DNA of 64,000 bases, from NCBI RefSeq assembly GCF_004362525.1, contig NZ_SNXS01000001.1, forward strand, positions 110,520 to 174,519. Direction: 5' to 3'. Origin of the DNA: Roseateles toxinivorans. GTDB lineage: Bacteria > Pseudomonadota > Gammaproteobacteria > Burkholderiales > Burkholderiaceae_C. This document shows positions 29,034 through 37,611 of this stretch, one piece after another. The notes below the pieces were generated by a model. The model did no database searches. It saw only the letters and a program-made list of their open reading frames with translations, and had not been told where the DNA came from. The translations under genes were made by a program, and so were the position numbers. The stretch's first letter is position 1, and the number at the start of each line of letters is the position of its first letter.

Positions 29034-29461
29034 GTGATTCTCCCTGTTCGATTGATGACGCTTTAAATAAGCATAGTGATCGACCCATGAGGATGAAATC
29101 ACTGTATTCACCTGGGTTCTGGCATTGGAGAAATGTATACTCTATTTTGAGTATCCTGACTGCACTAGTCAGCGTTGCATGCCAATTTAAGGTGGATGAA
29201 TTGTATTTTTCAATTTTTGATCTGCTGTCGATTTAATACTTCGCTATCGAATTTGTCAACGACGATTTCATGCCTACGTAGTTAGAGTTGTGGATGCGGA
29301 GCCCTTCTGCAAACATTGAGACTGTGTGGACACTAGATCAAAAACGCCCCATAGCGCTCGCGCCGGGCCGCCGAAGGGGGTAGCCAGCCCCGGCCCGCGT
29401 TTGGCCTCTGGTGGGCCAATTCACGCGAAGCCGGAGCCGTCTCGGCGAGACCTGACCCCCC
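29034..29461. other. AT-rich intergenic region
   Basis: No gene is supported here. The first 250 bases are AT-rich and may hold the promoter of the secreted protein; the last 120 bases are GC-rich and follow the integrase stop. Confidence 0.4.
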
Positions 29462-30646
29462 CTACACCTTCGCCGCCGCAACAGACTGGCGCGGGACGAG
29501 CACCGACGCCATACTCGCCGCACTTTGCATAGCCTTGCTGGATAGATGCGAGTACCGCTGAGTGACCTTCGGATCAGAATGGCCCAAGATGACCTGGACG
29601 GAGAACAACGATTCCCCCGCCGACACCAAGAGAGACGCAAAGGCATGGCGCAAGTCGTGAATGCGCAAATGCTTCAAGTCCGCCTTGGTGCGAAGACGCG
29701 CCCACACTTTCATGATCGTCGTATAGGGAAGGCGGGTCTGGCGATTGATGAATAGGTGGTCAAACTCGCCCTCCGTGTCGAGCTGATCAAGCACATGCAG
29801 CGCGCTGTCGTTCAAGGGTACCGAGCGCATACGCTTTGACTTCGAGTTGATGGCCAGAATGCGCCACACCCGATTTGCACGATCCACCTGACGCCACTCG
29901 GCCTGTAGAGCTTCGTTGAGGCGACAGCCGGTGCTGAGCAAGAACATAGCGATATTGCAGACCGTGCGGTTGTCATCGTTGCGCAGTACAGTAAGTAGGC
30001 GTTGCAGTTCCTCCTCGGTCATATAGTTCTCCATCTGATTATTTGCGTGGAACAGCTCGATCCCGCTGATCGGGTTCTTTTCGATCTGTCCCCAGCTAAC
30101 AGCTAAATTCAACGCACGACGCAAGACCTTGATGTGATGGTCTGCGGTCGCCTTGCTCAAGCCGCTGTTGGCCAGGCCGGCATGGAACACCTGCACCTTC
30201 TGACGGGACAGTTGGTTCAGGCGTAGCGTGCCGAAGGCGGCATCGATGCGCAGGCGGTATAGCTCTTCGTCGCGCTTCCAGGAACGCTTGTGGCTCTTGG
30301 CATGGGGCAAGTACTGCTCCTTGAAGAACGAGGCCAATGTCGGGACCTCCTTCTGCGCCTTCGCCTCGGCCGCCGGGTTGGCACCAAGGGCAATTTCTGC
30401 CTTCAGTTTCTTGGCCTCTTTGCGGGCGTCGGCAAGACTAATTTCACCGGTCTTGCCGATGCGCTGGTGACAGGTCTTGCTGGTGGTGTCTTTGTAGCGC
30501 AGATAGAAGGTGCCGCGACCTTGCGACGCGGGGCTTACCAGGACGTACAGGCCAGGGATTTCCTTGTCGCAGTATTCGACTCGCTTGTCACAGGGGCAAG
30601 TCAGATTCGCATTGATGAAGCTTTGGGTGAGTTGAACGGTGGGCAT
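29462..30646 (-). CDS. P4-type tyrosine integrase 3
   Basis: 394 aa from the ATG at 30646 (AGGA upstream). The N-terminal DUF4102-like domain is YVLVSPASQGRGTFYLRYKD; IGKTGEISLADARKEAKKLKAEIALGANPAAE follows. Catalytic residues: R in STGCRLNEALQ, K in NSKSKRMR, HDLRHAFAS (H-x-x-R), LGHSDPKVTQRYSH (H and Y). It sits 1.7 kb from att site 2 and is the most likely recombinase of element B. It is similar to integrase 2 of element A over the core-binding domain (ALNLAVSWGQIEKNP against ALNLAIMWGKLEKNP). Confidence 0.93.
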   Translation of the reverse strand: MPTVQLTQSFINANLTCPCDKRVEYCDKEIPGLYVLVSPASQGRGTFYLRYKDTTSKTCHQRIGKTGEISLADARKEAKKLKAEIALGANPAAEAKAQKEVPTLASFFKEQYLPHAKSHKRSWKRDEELYRLRIDAAFGTLRLNQLSRQKVQVFHAGLANSGLSKATADHHIKVLRRALNLAVSWGQIEKNPISGIELFHANNQMENYMTEEELQRLLTVLRNDDNRTVCNIAMFLLSTGCRLNEALQAEWRQVDRANRVWRILAINSKSKRMRSVPLNDSALHVLDQLDTEGEFDHLFINRQTRLPYTTIMKVWARLRTKADLKHLRIHDLRHAFASLLVSAGESLFSVQVILGHSDPKVTQRYSHLSSKAMQSAASMASVLVPRQSVAAAKV

Positions 30647-30772
30647 ATAGGGTCCTAAATTGAAGTTGATTGGAGGGGTTGCGGCCTTGGGCGCACATGC
30701 GGCGCGGTGGAAAGTGGCTTGGCGTACCGACAGCGAGAACGCCAAGGGCTTGGGGGCTTCAGCTGAGTCGCT

Positions 30773-30791
30773 GAAGTGGAGAAAGTGGGGA
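30773..30791 (+). repeat. Iteron-like repeat 1
   Basis: GAAGTGGAGAAAGTGGGGA lies between the integrase and primase genes. It matches the repeat at 34387-34405 at 17 of 19 positions and the inverted copy at 30897-30913. The three copies flank the primase gene on both sides. Confidence 0.6.
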
Positions 30792-30896
30792 TCTACTGCC
30801 GTGACCGGAACTCAACGGCGGCCGGAGCTAGTGCCGGTGCATGTGTGAAGTTCATTCAGTCTTCCGCTGGGGGCGAGGGCCACCCCCGTCTGAAAA

Positions 30897-30913
30897 CCCA
30901 CTTCTCCCACTTC
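30897..30913 (-). repeat. Iteron-like repeat 2, inverted
   Basis: On the minus strand this reads GAAGTGGGAGAAGTGGG, differing at one of 17 positions from the copy at 34387. With the copy at 30773 it forms an imperfect inverted pair about 105 bp apart in the otherwise empty 30647-30971 gap. Confidence 0.55.
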
Positions 30914-30971
30914 GAAGAAACCGGGGTGGCGATAGGGCTCCGGCTCCTGTGGTGTTGGTTCAGACGTTTGG

Positions 30972-33917
30972 TTACTGCTTTGTGCCGCGTGGGGTGGCTT
31001 GCTTCAGACGTAGACCACGAAAGATCTCGTAGCCGTCCAGCGAGGCCAGGGTGATGCCCAGGCCTACGTTGTGTTCGAGCAGCTCCTTGACTCGGCTCTT
31101 GGCGAAGGGCTTGCGGCCGGCCTCACCGCACCAGTTCTTGTATTCGGCGTAAAGCTCAGAGCGGCGCATCTGGAAGCCCGGGTCGAGTTCACAGCCCTCG
31201 ACGATGAATTCCTCCAGCGAGCTATTGCTGCGGCGCCACTTGAGCATCAGCCGCTCGTGGACCGCCGAGGCAGAGAACGCGCCGTTGCGCAGCAGGCGTG
31301 CCGCCCCATCCAAGGCCCACTGCGCGATGCCCGGCAACTCGTTCTCGATGATGCGATTGGCCAGATTCGGGTCAAGCGGCAGGCCAGAGCGTAGGCGGCT
31401 GTTGGGGAACTCAACGACTAGCCACCGGGCGAAGAACGCTTCGCTTTGATCGCGGGAGTTGATCAGGTGGTTGGAGGTGAAGATGTGCGCAGCTTCATTC
31501 TTGAAAGAGATGGGGCGATGTGTCGGATTGCGACCCGTGACGAGGTCGCCGCCGAGCACGGACTTGAAGATCGCCGCCGGGATGGGCTCGTTGTCGGGCA
31601 ACTCGCCGACGACGTTCAGGCGCACACCCGCCAACGACACCAGGTGATATTCGCGGTGCCAGTTGAAAGGTGAAACAGCGGTGACGAACTCGGGCGGGAC
31701 CAAGCTTCGAAGGATGGACTCCAGCGTGCCCTTACCGGCGCGGCCGAAGGGGTCGTAGAAGAGCGCTGCCTTTTGGTAGCGATGCGAGACGCCCAGCATC
31801 ACCGCCCCAGCGATTTCTTGGACCAGCGCAATCTGCTGGGCTTCCTCGCCCTCAGTGGCCGACTTGAATGTCTCGTGAAGGAATACGTCGAACAGCGGTG
31901 TCGGCTGCTGCGCGGGCGTGAAAGGCAGGCTGACGCGTTGGCGGTGCGCAGGCGTGAGCGGCTCGATCACAGGTTTGTCGCCAACCATGCGGTAGAAGCT
32001 GCCGTCGCACGCCAGGCCGACCGGCGCATCAGCGAAGAAGCGCTCACTGCCGACGATGGAAACGGAATGCAGCGCGATCGCGGCGTAGTCGGCGCGACGC
32101 TTGCAATTGTCGTTGCCGTCATGGGCCTCGGCGACGGACTGCTCCAGCGCACCTTGCTCCTTGCGCACCCAGATGTTTGAAACAGGATTGACCACGTAGA
32201 GGCTGCCCTCGTGGCCCACGGGTGCCCATTGGCCAACGGTAAGGTCCTTGATGATGGCTTTGGCGTAGCCGTGGTGCGTCGGCGCGGTTGCGCCTTGGCT
32301 CAAGGACGCCTTCATGGACATGTCGATCGCGCCCAGCGCCACCTGTTTGTTTGCCATCTTCAGCTGCGCGCGCACGCGCTGATACTCCGCCGCGCTCGCG
32401 CTAAATATCTGAGCGAGTGCGGTAGCGTTTTCGTCTTCGAGGGGCGCGCAGAAATCGCCTTCCTTGACCTTGAGGAGCAGCGCCTGCACGGTTTGGCGCG
32501 CCTTCTGCAATTGCAGGGCTTGGTCATCAGCGAGAACGGGAGCGTTCAGGTCCGCACCCATGTCTACCCAGCCTGCCTGCTTGGCATCAAAGAAGATAGT
32601 GCCAAGCGTTGCGGGTTTGCCGCTGTAGCTGCCGGTCTTAAAGCGAGCCCATTCGGTGGCAAACGCGCTCTCGCCCGTGATGCCATTGCTCGCGCCGGGC
32701 GCAGTCCAAGCGGCTGCGGGCTTGCCTTGCAATTCGCCGCTGCTCCAGCGTTTGGCAAGGTCTTCAAGGACCGAGGCCATGGCGGGGTGTTCGCGGGCGG
32801 CGTTGGCCATTGGCGCCAGGCGCTTCAGCTTCCATGTGGCTTCGTCGCAGGCCGGATCCAGATGCATCAGTGCCGATTCGAGCTTGGGCAAGCTCAGCGG
32901 GCCATAGTTAGCTAGCGCCGGAGAAGGCGAGACCGGCGTTGGTGGGGTAGTCGTGCTGATCGTGCTGACGCACAGTTCTTGATAGGCGGTGTTGATGGCT
33001 TCCAAGAAATGATCGCGGGCGAGGCAGGGTTCGGCCTTGACCAAGGTGACAGCGCGGCCCGGTTGGGTCTTGTGGTTTTGCGTGCCAGGAATGCGCAAGA
33101 CGCTGGAGATGTCAGCGGTGCGGCTCGGGTCGGCCAGCAGTCCGTGATGTTTGGCGAGCGCTTTCAGCTTGAGTGCGAAGGCCGTCCACTCCGCCGCCGA
33201 AACAGGGTTGTCGAGAGCCCAGTAGATATGCAGGCCATAGCCGCTTTCGACGTCATGGGTGGAAGCAGGCAGGCCGGTCGCAGCGCAGAAGTCCGCGAGC
33301 GCACGCTTTGCCACATTGATGGATGCATAACCCTTGCCAGAAGCGGCCTTGTCCTCCCCGCAGTCGAGGTCCAGCCAGAACGCATTGGTTTGGACGGCGT
33401 TTTCGGCTTTGCGGTTTTCGGGCGACTTGAACTCAGCACAGGCGAAGTAGGCATCCGCCCCGGCGGCCGAGTACTTGCCGGCCGCATCAATGGCAAATGC
33501 GACGTTGGGGACAGCAATGTTCTTGAACTGGGGGACGCCTCCGCGATCCAGCACACCGATGTGATGGTTAAGGGTAGAGGTGGGCCACAGCGCTCCAAGC
33601 AGCAGCTCGGCGGGAAGGCCATTGGGCTCCGCCGCCTGGGCCACGCAAACTTGCTGCGACGGCACGGGGAGCGGTGTGTCCTCCAGCGCGGCGGCCTCCC
33701 CCTGGCCGAAAACATCACTTTTACCACTCGGAGGCTGTTCGAGAGGGGATGCGGCATCCGGAGCGTAGGGCTGGACTGTGCCTGTCGGCTTCGGCAGCTC
33801 CCAGTAATCGTCGATGGCGTGCTGATTTTTGGGAGGCTGAGTGGCGGTATTGCCAATCTCAATCGAATAATATGCTGCCGAAGAAATATCGGCAGTTTCG
33901 ACTTGCGTAACATTCAT
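30972..33917 (-). CDS. Bifunctional primase-helicase replication protein (AEP, PriCT, SF3)
   Basis: 981 aa; AAGGA 8 nt before the ATG. An archaeo-eukaryotic primase domain is seen in AFWLDLDCGED (catalytic D183, D185) and SGYGLHIYW (H230). A PriCT-type helical domain follows (LDPACDEATWKLKRLAPMANAA, ~354-375). The C-terminal D5/SF3 helicase has Walker A GRAGKGT (725-731), NVVGELPD as Walker B region and FTSNH near motif C. P4-like satellites use such proteins to initiate their own replication. The iteron-like repeats beside the gene may be its origin sites. Full length and apparently intact. Confidence 0.92.
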   Translation of the reverse strand: MNVTQVETADISSAAYYSIEIGNTATQPPKNQHAIDDYWELPKPTGTVQPYAPDAASPLEQPPSGKSDVFGQGEAAALEDTPLPVPSQQVCVAQAAEPNGLPAELLLGALWPTSTLNHHIGVLDRGGVPQFKNIAVPNVAFAIDAAGKYSAAGADAYFACAEFKSPENRKAENAVQTNAFWLDLDCGEDKAASGKGYASINVAKRALADFCAATGLPASTHDVESGYGLHIYWALDNPVSAAEWTAFALKLKALAKHHGLLADPSRTADISSVLRIPGTQNHKTQPGRAVTLVKAEPCLARDHFLEAINTAYQELCVSTISTTTPPTPVSPSPALANYGPLSLPKLESALMHLDPACDEATWKLKRLAPMANAAREHPAMASVLEDLAKRWSSGELQGKPAAAWTAPGASNGITGESAFATEWARFKTGSYSGKPATLGTIFFDAKQAGWVDMGADLNAPVLADDQALQLQKARQTVQALLLKVKEGDFCAPLEDENATALAQIFSASAAEYQRVRAQLKMANKQVALGAIDMSMKASLSQGATAPTHHGYAKAIIKDLTVGQWAPVGHEGSLYVVNPVSNIWVRKEQGALEQSVAEAHDGNDNCKRRADYAAIALHSVSIVGSERFFADAPVGLACDGSFYRMVGDKPVIEPLTPAHRQRVSLPFTPAQQPTPLFDVFLHETFKSATEGEEAQQIALVQEIAGAVMLGVSHRYQKAALFYDPFGRAGKGTLESILRSLVPPEFVTAVSPFNWHREYHLVSLAGVRLNVVGELPDNEPIPAAIFKSVLGGDLVTGRNPTHRPISFKNEAAHIFTSNHLINSRDQSEAFFARWLVVEFPNSRLRSGLPLDPNLANRIIENELPGIAQWALDGAARLLRNGAFSASAVHERLMLKWRRSNSSLEEFIVEGCELDPGFQMRRSELYAEYKNWCGEAGRKPFAKSRVKELLEHNVGLGITLASLDGYEIFRGLRLKQATPRGTKQ

Positions 33918-34386
33918 AAATACTATCCTTGCATAAGTGGTTTCCTAGGGCCGGTTTAAGCGCCGGGCGCTGGTCTGCACTTGCAGGAGTCGTATCTAAA
34001 GTCCGCTCTCGAACCGGTTGGCGATGCGCTTGCTGCCACACGGTTGCCGCCAATGTATCGTGACGAAATGAGGAGGTCAATAGTTTCTCGAATGATTGGT
34101 GGAAAAACTATTTCAATCTGCCGGCTGCGAGATATTTATAAGGCTAAGGTTCGTTCGCTAGGGTAGATCGATTTATATTGATTTATATGTGTTTGACAGG
34201 ATCAATGACCTTCACCTGGTGAAACGAGATAAAACTTATCCGCGTTCATATTCAAGCTGAAGATGCATTCATGAGGTGGCTTGAGTAGTCCTGCTGAACG
34301 AGCTTCGGCTGGGAATGCTTTGACGACCTTCTTTGTGTACGTTCGGTAGGGTCGGCAGGGGCTCCGCCGCGATGACCGAACGGTCG

Positions 34387-34405
34387 GAAGTGGGAAAAGT
34401 GGGGA
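34387..34405 (+). repeat. Iteron-like repeat 3
   Basis: GAAGTGGGAAAAGTGGGGA lies downstream of the klcA-like gene and upstream of the primase gene. It contains two internal AAGTGGG units. Confidence 0.6.
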
Positions 34406-34407
34406 AC

Positions 34408-34428
34408 GCGCGCCGAGGGAGGGCGCGC
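34408..34428 (-). terminator. Hairpin after the antirestriction gene
   Basis: GCGCGCC pairs with GGCGCGC around a 7-nt loop. It lies 45 nt after the klcA-like stop on the minus strand, followed by TTCCCC. It could act as a terminator or be part of the origin region. Confidence 0.5.
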
Positions 34429-34472
34429 TTCGGGCCGCCGCCCCGAGATGACACCCGTTGGCCGGGCCTCCG

Positions 34473-34895
34473 TTAGTCAATTGCGGCCAAGATGCTCGTG
34501 GCCTCGATATGGTTCAAGGCCAACATCCGCAGCAAATGGAAGTGCTCGGCACAAACTTCAGCGAACGCATCCTCACGAAACGCCAGCAGGCTGTATGCGT
34601 ACAGGCAGACCGTAATGCCGAACGCATCGGCGGACATGGAGCCATCGAAGCCGTTTTCTGACAAGACACTGAACTTGGTGTCCCGCGCCGGTGCCATGTA
34701 GAAGCCGCCATTGCTCAGAGCATGGAAGTGCCAGAAGCCGCCGTCATAGTCGGGAGACAGCTGACCGGCCAGGCCGAAGATCGTCGGTTCAAGCCGCATG
34801 GGGAAGTGAATGCCGAACAGGTCGGCGGTGTGCTTGACGCGCAGTTGATCGCTCAGGCGCTCGCAGTAGATGACAGAGGTTGATGTGGTCGTCAT
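34473..34895 (-). CDS. KlcA/ArdB family antirestriction protein
   Basis: 140 aa from the ATG at 34895 (AAGGA 5 nt upstream). Family pattern: HFPMRLEPTIFGLAGQLSPDYDGGFWHFHALSNGGFYMAP, then SADAFGITVCLYAYSLLAF, and the end HFHLLRMLALNHIEATSILAAID. ArdB/KlcA proteins reduce type I restriction in vivo and help elements enter new hosts. It is interesting next to element A, which encodes a type I RM system. Intact. Confidence 0.92.
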   Translation of the reverse strand: MTTTSTSVIYCERLSDQLRVKHTADLFGIHFPMRLEPTIFGLAGQLSPDYDGGFWHFHALSNGGFYMAPARDTKFSVLSENGFDGSMSADAFGITVCLYAYSLLAFREDAFAEVCAEHFHLLRMLALNHIEATSILAAID

Positions 34896-34938
34896 GGTGT
34901 TCCTTGAAGTGAAGGGAAAAAAGAGGCGCGCCCACGAC

Positions 34939-35034
34939 CGCGCCCTCCTTCTCCCCAAACTCCAGACGCACGTATGCCTCCGCAGGATGCGGATCAGACT
35001 GAATGCGATGGGGCGAGGGGAGAAGGAGGGCGCG
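34939..35034. repeat. Perfect 18-bp inverted repeat with a 60-nt loop
   Basis: CGCGCCCTCCTTCTCCCC (34939-34956) and its exact complement (35017-35034) flank a loop that itself contains a short stem, TCCGCA/TGCGGA. The structure fills the gap between the klcA-like gene and the small MDG-repeat gene. It could be a terminator, a structured RNA or a cruciform binding site. Confidence 0.7.
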
Positions 35035-35067
35035 AAGCGGGAGAGGGGTGTTGGCGGGCTGAGTAGC

Positions 35068-35220
35068 TCAGTGCCAAGAAGGATCGAAGCTGTCGCCGTC
35101 CATGCCGTCCATGCCGTCCATGCCGGCCATCAATGTCGCCTCGTTGGCGATCGTCAATGGCAGCAGGTCAGCGGGCAGGTCAAGGTCGAGAACAAAAGCC
35201 AAGCGGTCTTGGAAAGTCAT
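35068..35220 (-). CDS. Small protein with MDG repeats
   Basis: 50 aa from the ATG at 35220 (AAAGGA 8 nt upstream). The N-terminus TFQDRLAFVLDLDLPADLLPLTIANEATL is helical; the tail has repeated MDG units encoded by a 9-bp tandem (catgccgtc on the plus strand). No family recognised. Confidence 0.5.
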   Translation of the reverse strand: MTFQDRLAFVLDLDLPADLLPLTIANEATLMAGMDGMDGMDGDSFDPSWH

Positions 35221-35407
35221 GGTGAAAATCCTTTCAGGGAAGTTTTGAAGAAGAGAAGAGGGCGCCATTGCGGCGCCGGAACGGTTTGGGTCGGTATCAG
35301 GTCGGTATTGGCGAAAGGCGCCAAGCTGGGCGCAAAAACTCCTTGCGCGTCAAAGCACTACGGCAAGAAATTTCAAGGCACCTGCGGACTACTACTCCAG
35401 CGCACAG

Positions 35408-35887
35408 CTATTGCTTCTTGGTCACGGTCAGTGTCTTGCGCTTGCCCCTTCCGCCGGTCTTGCCGCCATCAGGCCGGGCGTCTTCGCCCAGTGACACCGG
35501 CGAGGCCATCAGGGCTTGCACCTCGGCCACGAAGGCGCCGATTTCGCCCAGCTCGTGACAACGCGGGTTGTCTTCCATCGGCCGGATGACGCCCAAGCCC
35601 TTCAACACAGCCACCAAGAAGCCGCCCGTGTTGACCGAGCGACCCTCGAACAGCGGCTGCAACGTCGAAAAGGTCAGCGGCGTGGCCGGCGGCAGCAAAT
35701 CCAGGATCAAAGCGAACCTGACCCACTCCTGGCTGAAGAAGCCGCTGCCGGTGTTGGACACCAGCCTGACCAAGACGTCGGAATCAAGAGTGCAGGCGAT
35801 CTGGTAGCCCAGGGTGGAGCGGCCAGACAGGGACGGACTGGTGCCAACTTTCAAAACACGAAACTGCGGGTGTTCATTTTCAGACAT
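35408..35887 (-). CDS. Hypothetical island protein with basic tail
   Basis: 159 aa, AAAGGA 6 nt before the ATG. The folded part (SGFFSQEWVRFALILDLLPPATPLTFSTLQPLFEGRSVNTGGFLVAVLKGLGVI) looks like a helical, possibly winged-helix, domain; the C-terminus GGKTGGRGKRKTLTVTKK is strongly basic and could bind nucleic acid. Family not recognised. Confidence 0.7.
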   Translation of the reverse strand: MSENEHPQFRVLKVGTSPSLSGRSTLGYQIACTLDSDVLVRLVSNTGSGFFSQEWVRFALILDLLPPATPLTFSTLQPLFEGRSVNTGGFLVAVLKGLGVIRPMEDNPRCHELGEIGAFVAEVQALMASPVSLGEDARPDGGKTGGRGKRKTLTVTKKQ

Positions 35888-35964
35888 AGGTATTCCTTTG
35901 GTTGATATTGGGGTACGAAGGTAAATAGCCCTTCATATAAGATGCCAAAAATCCCGCAATGGGT

Positions 35965-36153
35965 TTACTGTAAAACTCTGAGAACTCGCGCCGGATGAGT
36001 CCGAATAATTTGCAGAAGCGCGAGGCACTCCGCCAGTTCACGAGACATGCCACCATCGAATTCCATGATGGCGGCACGCTCTTCCCAGGCTTCCCGTAAA
36101 TCCGTATCCAAGACCGATATGAAGGACTGGACGATTTCGTTTGTGCTGTTCAA
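35965..36153 (-). CDS. Small conserved island protein with W-x-ERAAI motif (element B copy)
   Basis: 62 aa with a TTG start at 36153 and GGAGG 5 nt upstream. The core DLREAWEERAAIMEFDGGMSRELAECLALL matches the product of 19336-19578 in element A. The family is frequent in integrated elements, often near replication genes; function unknown. Confidence 0.7.
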   Translation of the reverse strand: MNSTNEIVQSFISVLDTDLREAWEERAAIMEFDGGMSRELAECLALLQIIRTHPARVLRVLQ

Positions 36154-36185
36154 TAGGCCTCCGAATATGCTGCAGGCAAAAAAAT

Positions 36186-36204
36186 AGCCACCGTGAGGGT
36201 GGCT
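36186..36204 (-). terminator. Rho-independent terminator
   Basis: AGCCACC pairs with GGTGGCT around a 5-nt loop, and the minus strand continues ATTTTTTT. It ends the transcript of the 36230-36613 gene. Confidence 0.88.
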
Positions 36205-36229
36205 TGGGTTGGTGGATAAAGTATCGGCC

Positions 36230-36613
36230 TCATGGATCAAGTTCCTCCATAGGTACGGAATACTGGGTGCATAGATCAGATAAAGCAGGGTCCTTCAAGT
36301 CGTGGGTGGGGATAAAAATGACTAGGCCGAAACCGTCGTCGCCAAGAACGTAAACAATCTCATGCCAACACTCATGGGTGACAAAGGACTCCCAGGGTCT
36401 GGATTCGTAGTCCATAGGAAATCCCAACTCCTTTGAGACTGAAGCCAGGCTGTCGCCCGGATCGACCACCAGGAAATTGACGAGTTCTGAAATATCGTAG
36501 TCTGAATACTCGGCAAGCTCTGCCATCCTTTCTGAGATGAGTTTGTGAAGTTCGGGGTGAGGGCATGTTTCTAGAAATACTGTGATCGACTCTGCATTGC
36601 GCAGGCATTGCAT
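36230..36613 (-). CDS. Hypothetical acidic island protein
   Basis: 127 aa with AAGGAG before the ATG. Acidic throughout (SDYDISELVNFLVVDPGDSLASVSKELGFPMDYESRPWESF), with ECWHEIVYVLGDDGFGLVIFIPTH near the end. It resembles a small immunity- or antirestriction-type acidic protein in composition, but no family is recognised. Confidence 0.65.
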   Translation of the reverse strand: MQCLRNAESITVFLETCPHPELHKLISERMAELAEYSDYDISELVNFLVVDPGDSLASVSKELGFPMDYESRPWESFVTHECWHEIVYVLGDDGFGLVIFIPTHDLKDPALSDLCTQYSVPMEELDP

Positions 36614-36646
36614 AGAAGGACTCCTTTTGCATTTGCGAAAACAAAA

Positions 36647-36676
36647 AGCCCGCCGAGGATTTCTCCAGGGCGGGCT
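36647..36676 (-). terminator. Rho-independent terminator of the lipoprotein gene
   Basis: AGCCCGCC pairs with GGCGGGCT around a 14-nt loop, with TTTTTGTTTT following on the minus strand. It lies 60 nt after the lipoprotein stop. Confidence 0.85.
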
Positions 36677-36736
36677 CGGATGGCGGCGGGACTTTAGATC
36701 GGTATCACGTTAGCTTCAAATAGGCGCAAGCAGGTG

Positions 36737-37576
36737 TTAGAATTTTCTCTTAGCGTCTTCGGCCTCTGCCGCTTTAAGCTTTCTTCTAATATTTTCTGCT
36801 GAAAATAACGAAAGCGACCCTTGGTCGATGGTTTCAGAGATGGAGTTTAGTTGGAGCCAAGCTCCCGAGGCGTCTTCCCAAGTGACGCGGTTGTTCGAAA
36901 ATGCGGCACCGAAACCGTTGGTTACCGCAACTTTCTCGCTTCGGGTTGGAGTGCCAAATTTCTCAGTGAATCCCTTCACCAGGATTTCATGGCTATGAAT
37001 ATTGCTTTCCCCAGAATGCTTCTTTCCTGTGAAACAGATAAATGCCGCAACTCGACCTCGCTCATATTGCACTCCACATGGCATTTGAAACCCGCCGATT
37101 TCAAATCTATATAGCATCGAATCGCCGTTCTTTCCGAGGTTGGCCCGCGCCTGTGCGAGCACATCTCGCTCCGTACTAACTCCGGGACGTATTCCTAAAA
37201 TATCAAATCGAGACGGAGGGCCTACCGGTTCATTTTCCGCCGCCTTCGTCTCTTTCAACGAGTCAGTCTGCATTTGACTGGCAACGGCATCTCCAGCGCG
37301 GGTGTCATTCATTGCCGGAATACTCCTGACTTTCCCGAGCGCCGTGCATTGACTGATTTTTCGATCTCGCAGTATTTGCTCAATCTGAATCGAGGTATTA
37401 GCCTTGATGGCCGGATTGTTGTAAGCATTGCATAATTCGGAGTCTCTTTTTGTCTCCAGCAACGCGAATCGCAACTTATCCGGTAGCGCTTCCAAGTCTT
37501 TCGCTTCCCCCTGAGACGTCGCACATCCACTGAGGGCGGCCGAAATCACGAACAGGACAATCGATATTTTCTTCAT
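36737..37576 (-). CDS. Lipoprotein of unknown function
   Basis: 279 aa. The N-terminus MKKISIVLFVISAALSGC has a type II signal peptide with lipobox LSGC, so the mature protein is anchored by Cys18. The mature part is charged and helical at both ends; the centre RFDILGIRPGVSTERDVLAQARANLG is compatible with a small periplasmic domain. Codon use is less GC-rich than the chromosome. Family not recognised. Confidence 0.8.
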   Translation of the reverse strand: MKKISIVLFVISAALSGCATSQGEAKDLEALPDKLRFALLETKRDSELCNAYNNPAIKANTSIQIEQILRDRKISQCTALGKVRSIPAMNDTRAGDAVASQMQTDSLKETKAAENEPVGPPSRFDILGIRPGVSTERDVLAQARANLGKNGDSMLYRFEIGGFQMPCGVQYERGRVAAFICFTGKKHSGESNIHSHEILVKGFTEKFGTPTRSEKVAVTNGFGAAFSNNRVTWEDASGAWLQLNSISETIDQGSLSLFSAENIRRKLKAAEAEDAKRKF

Positions 37577-37611
37577 AGATCCTCCGGGTGAATATTTGTG
37601 GTTGAGGTGAT

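Larger units (their letters stand above)
33918..34472. other. AT-rich promoter/origin-like region
   Basis: No gene is well supported. It holds the likely promoter of the primase gene, an iteron-like repeat at 34387-34405 and a hairpin at 34408-34428. A short plus-strand frame from ATG 34052 to 34166 (ending DIYKAKVRSLG) has no good ribosome binding site and is left out. Confidence 0.4.

Noticed and set aside
34052-34166. Short plus-strand ORF in the primase promoter region
   Set aside because: No ribosome binding site and no recognisable family; located in an AT-rich regulatory gap.
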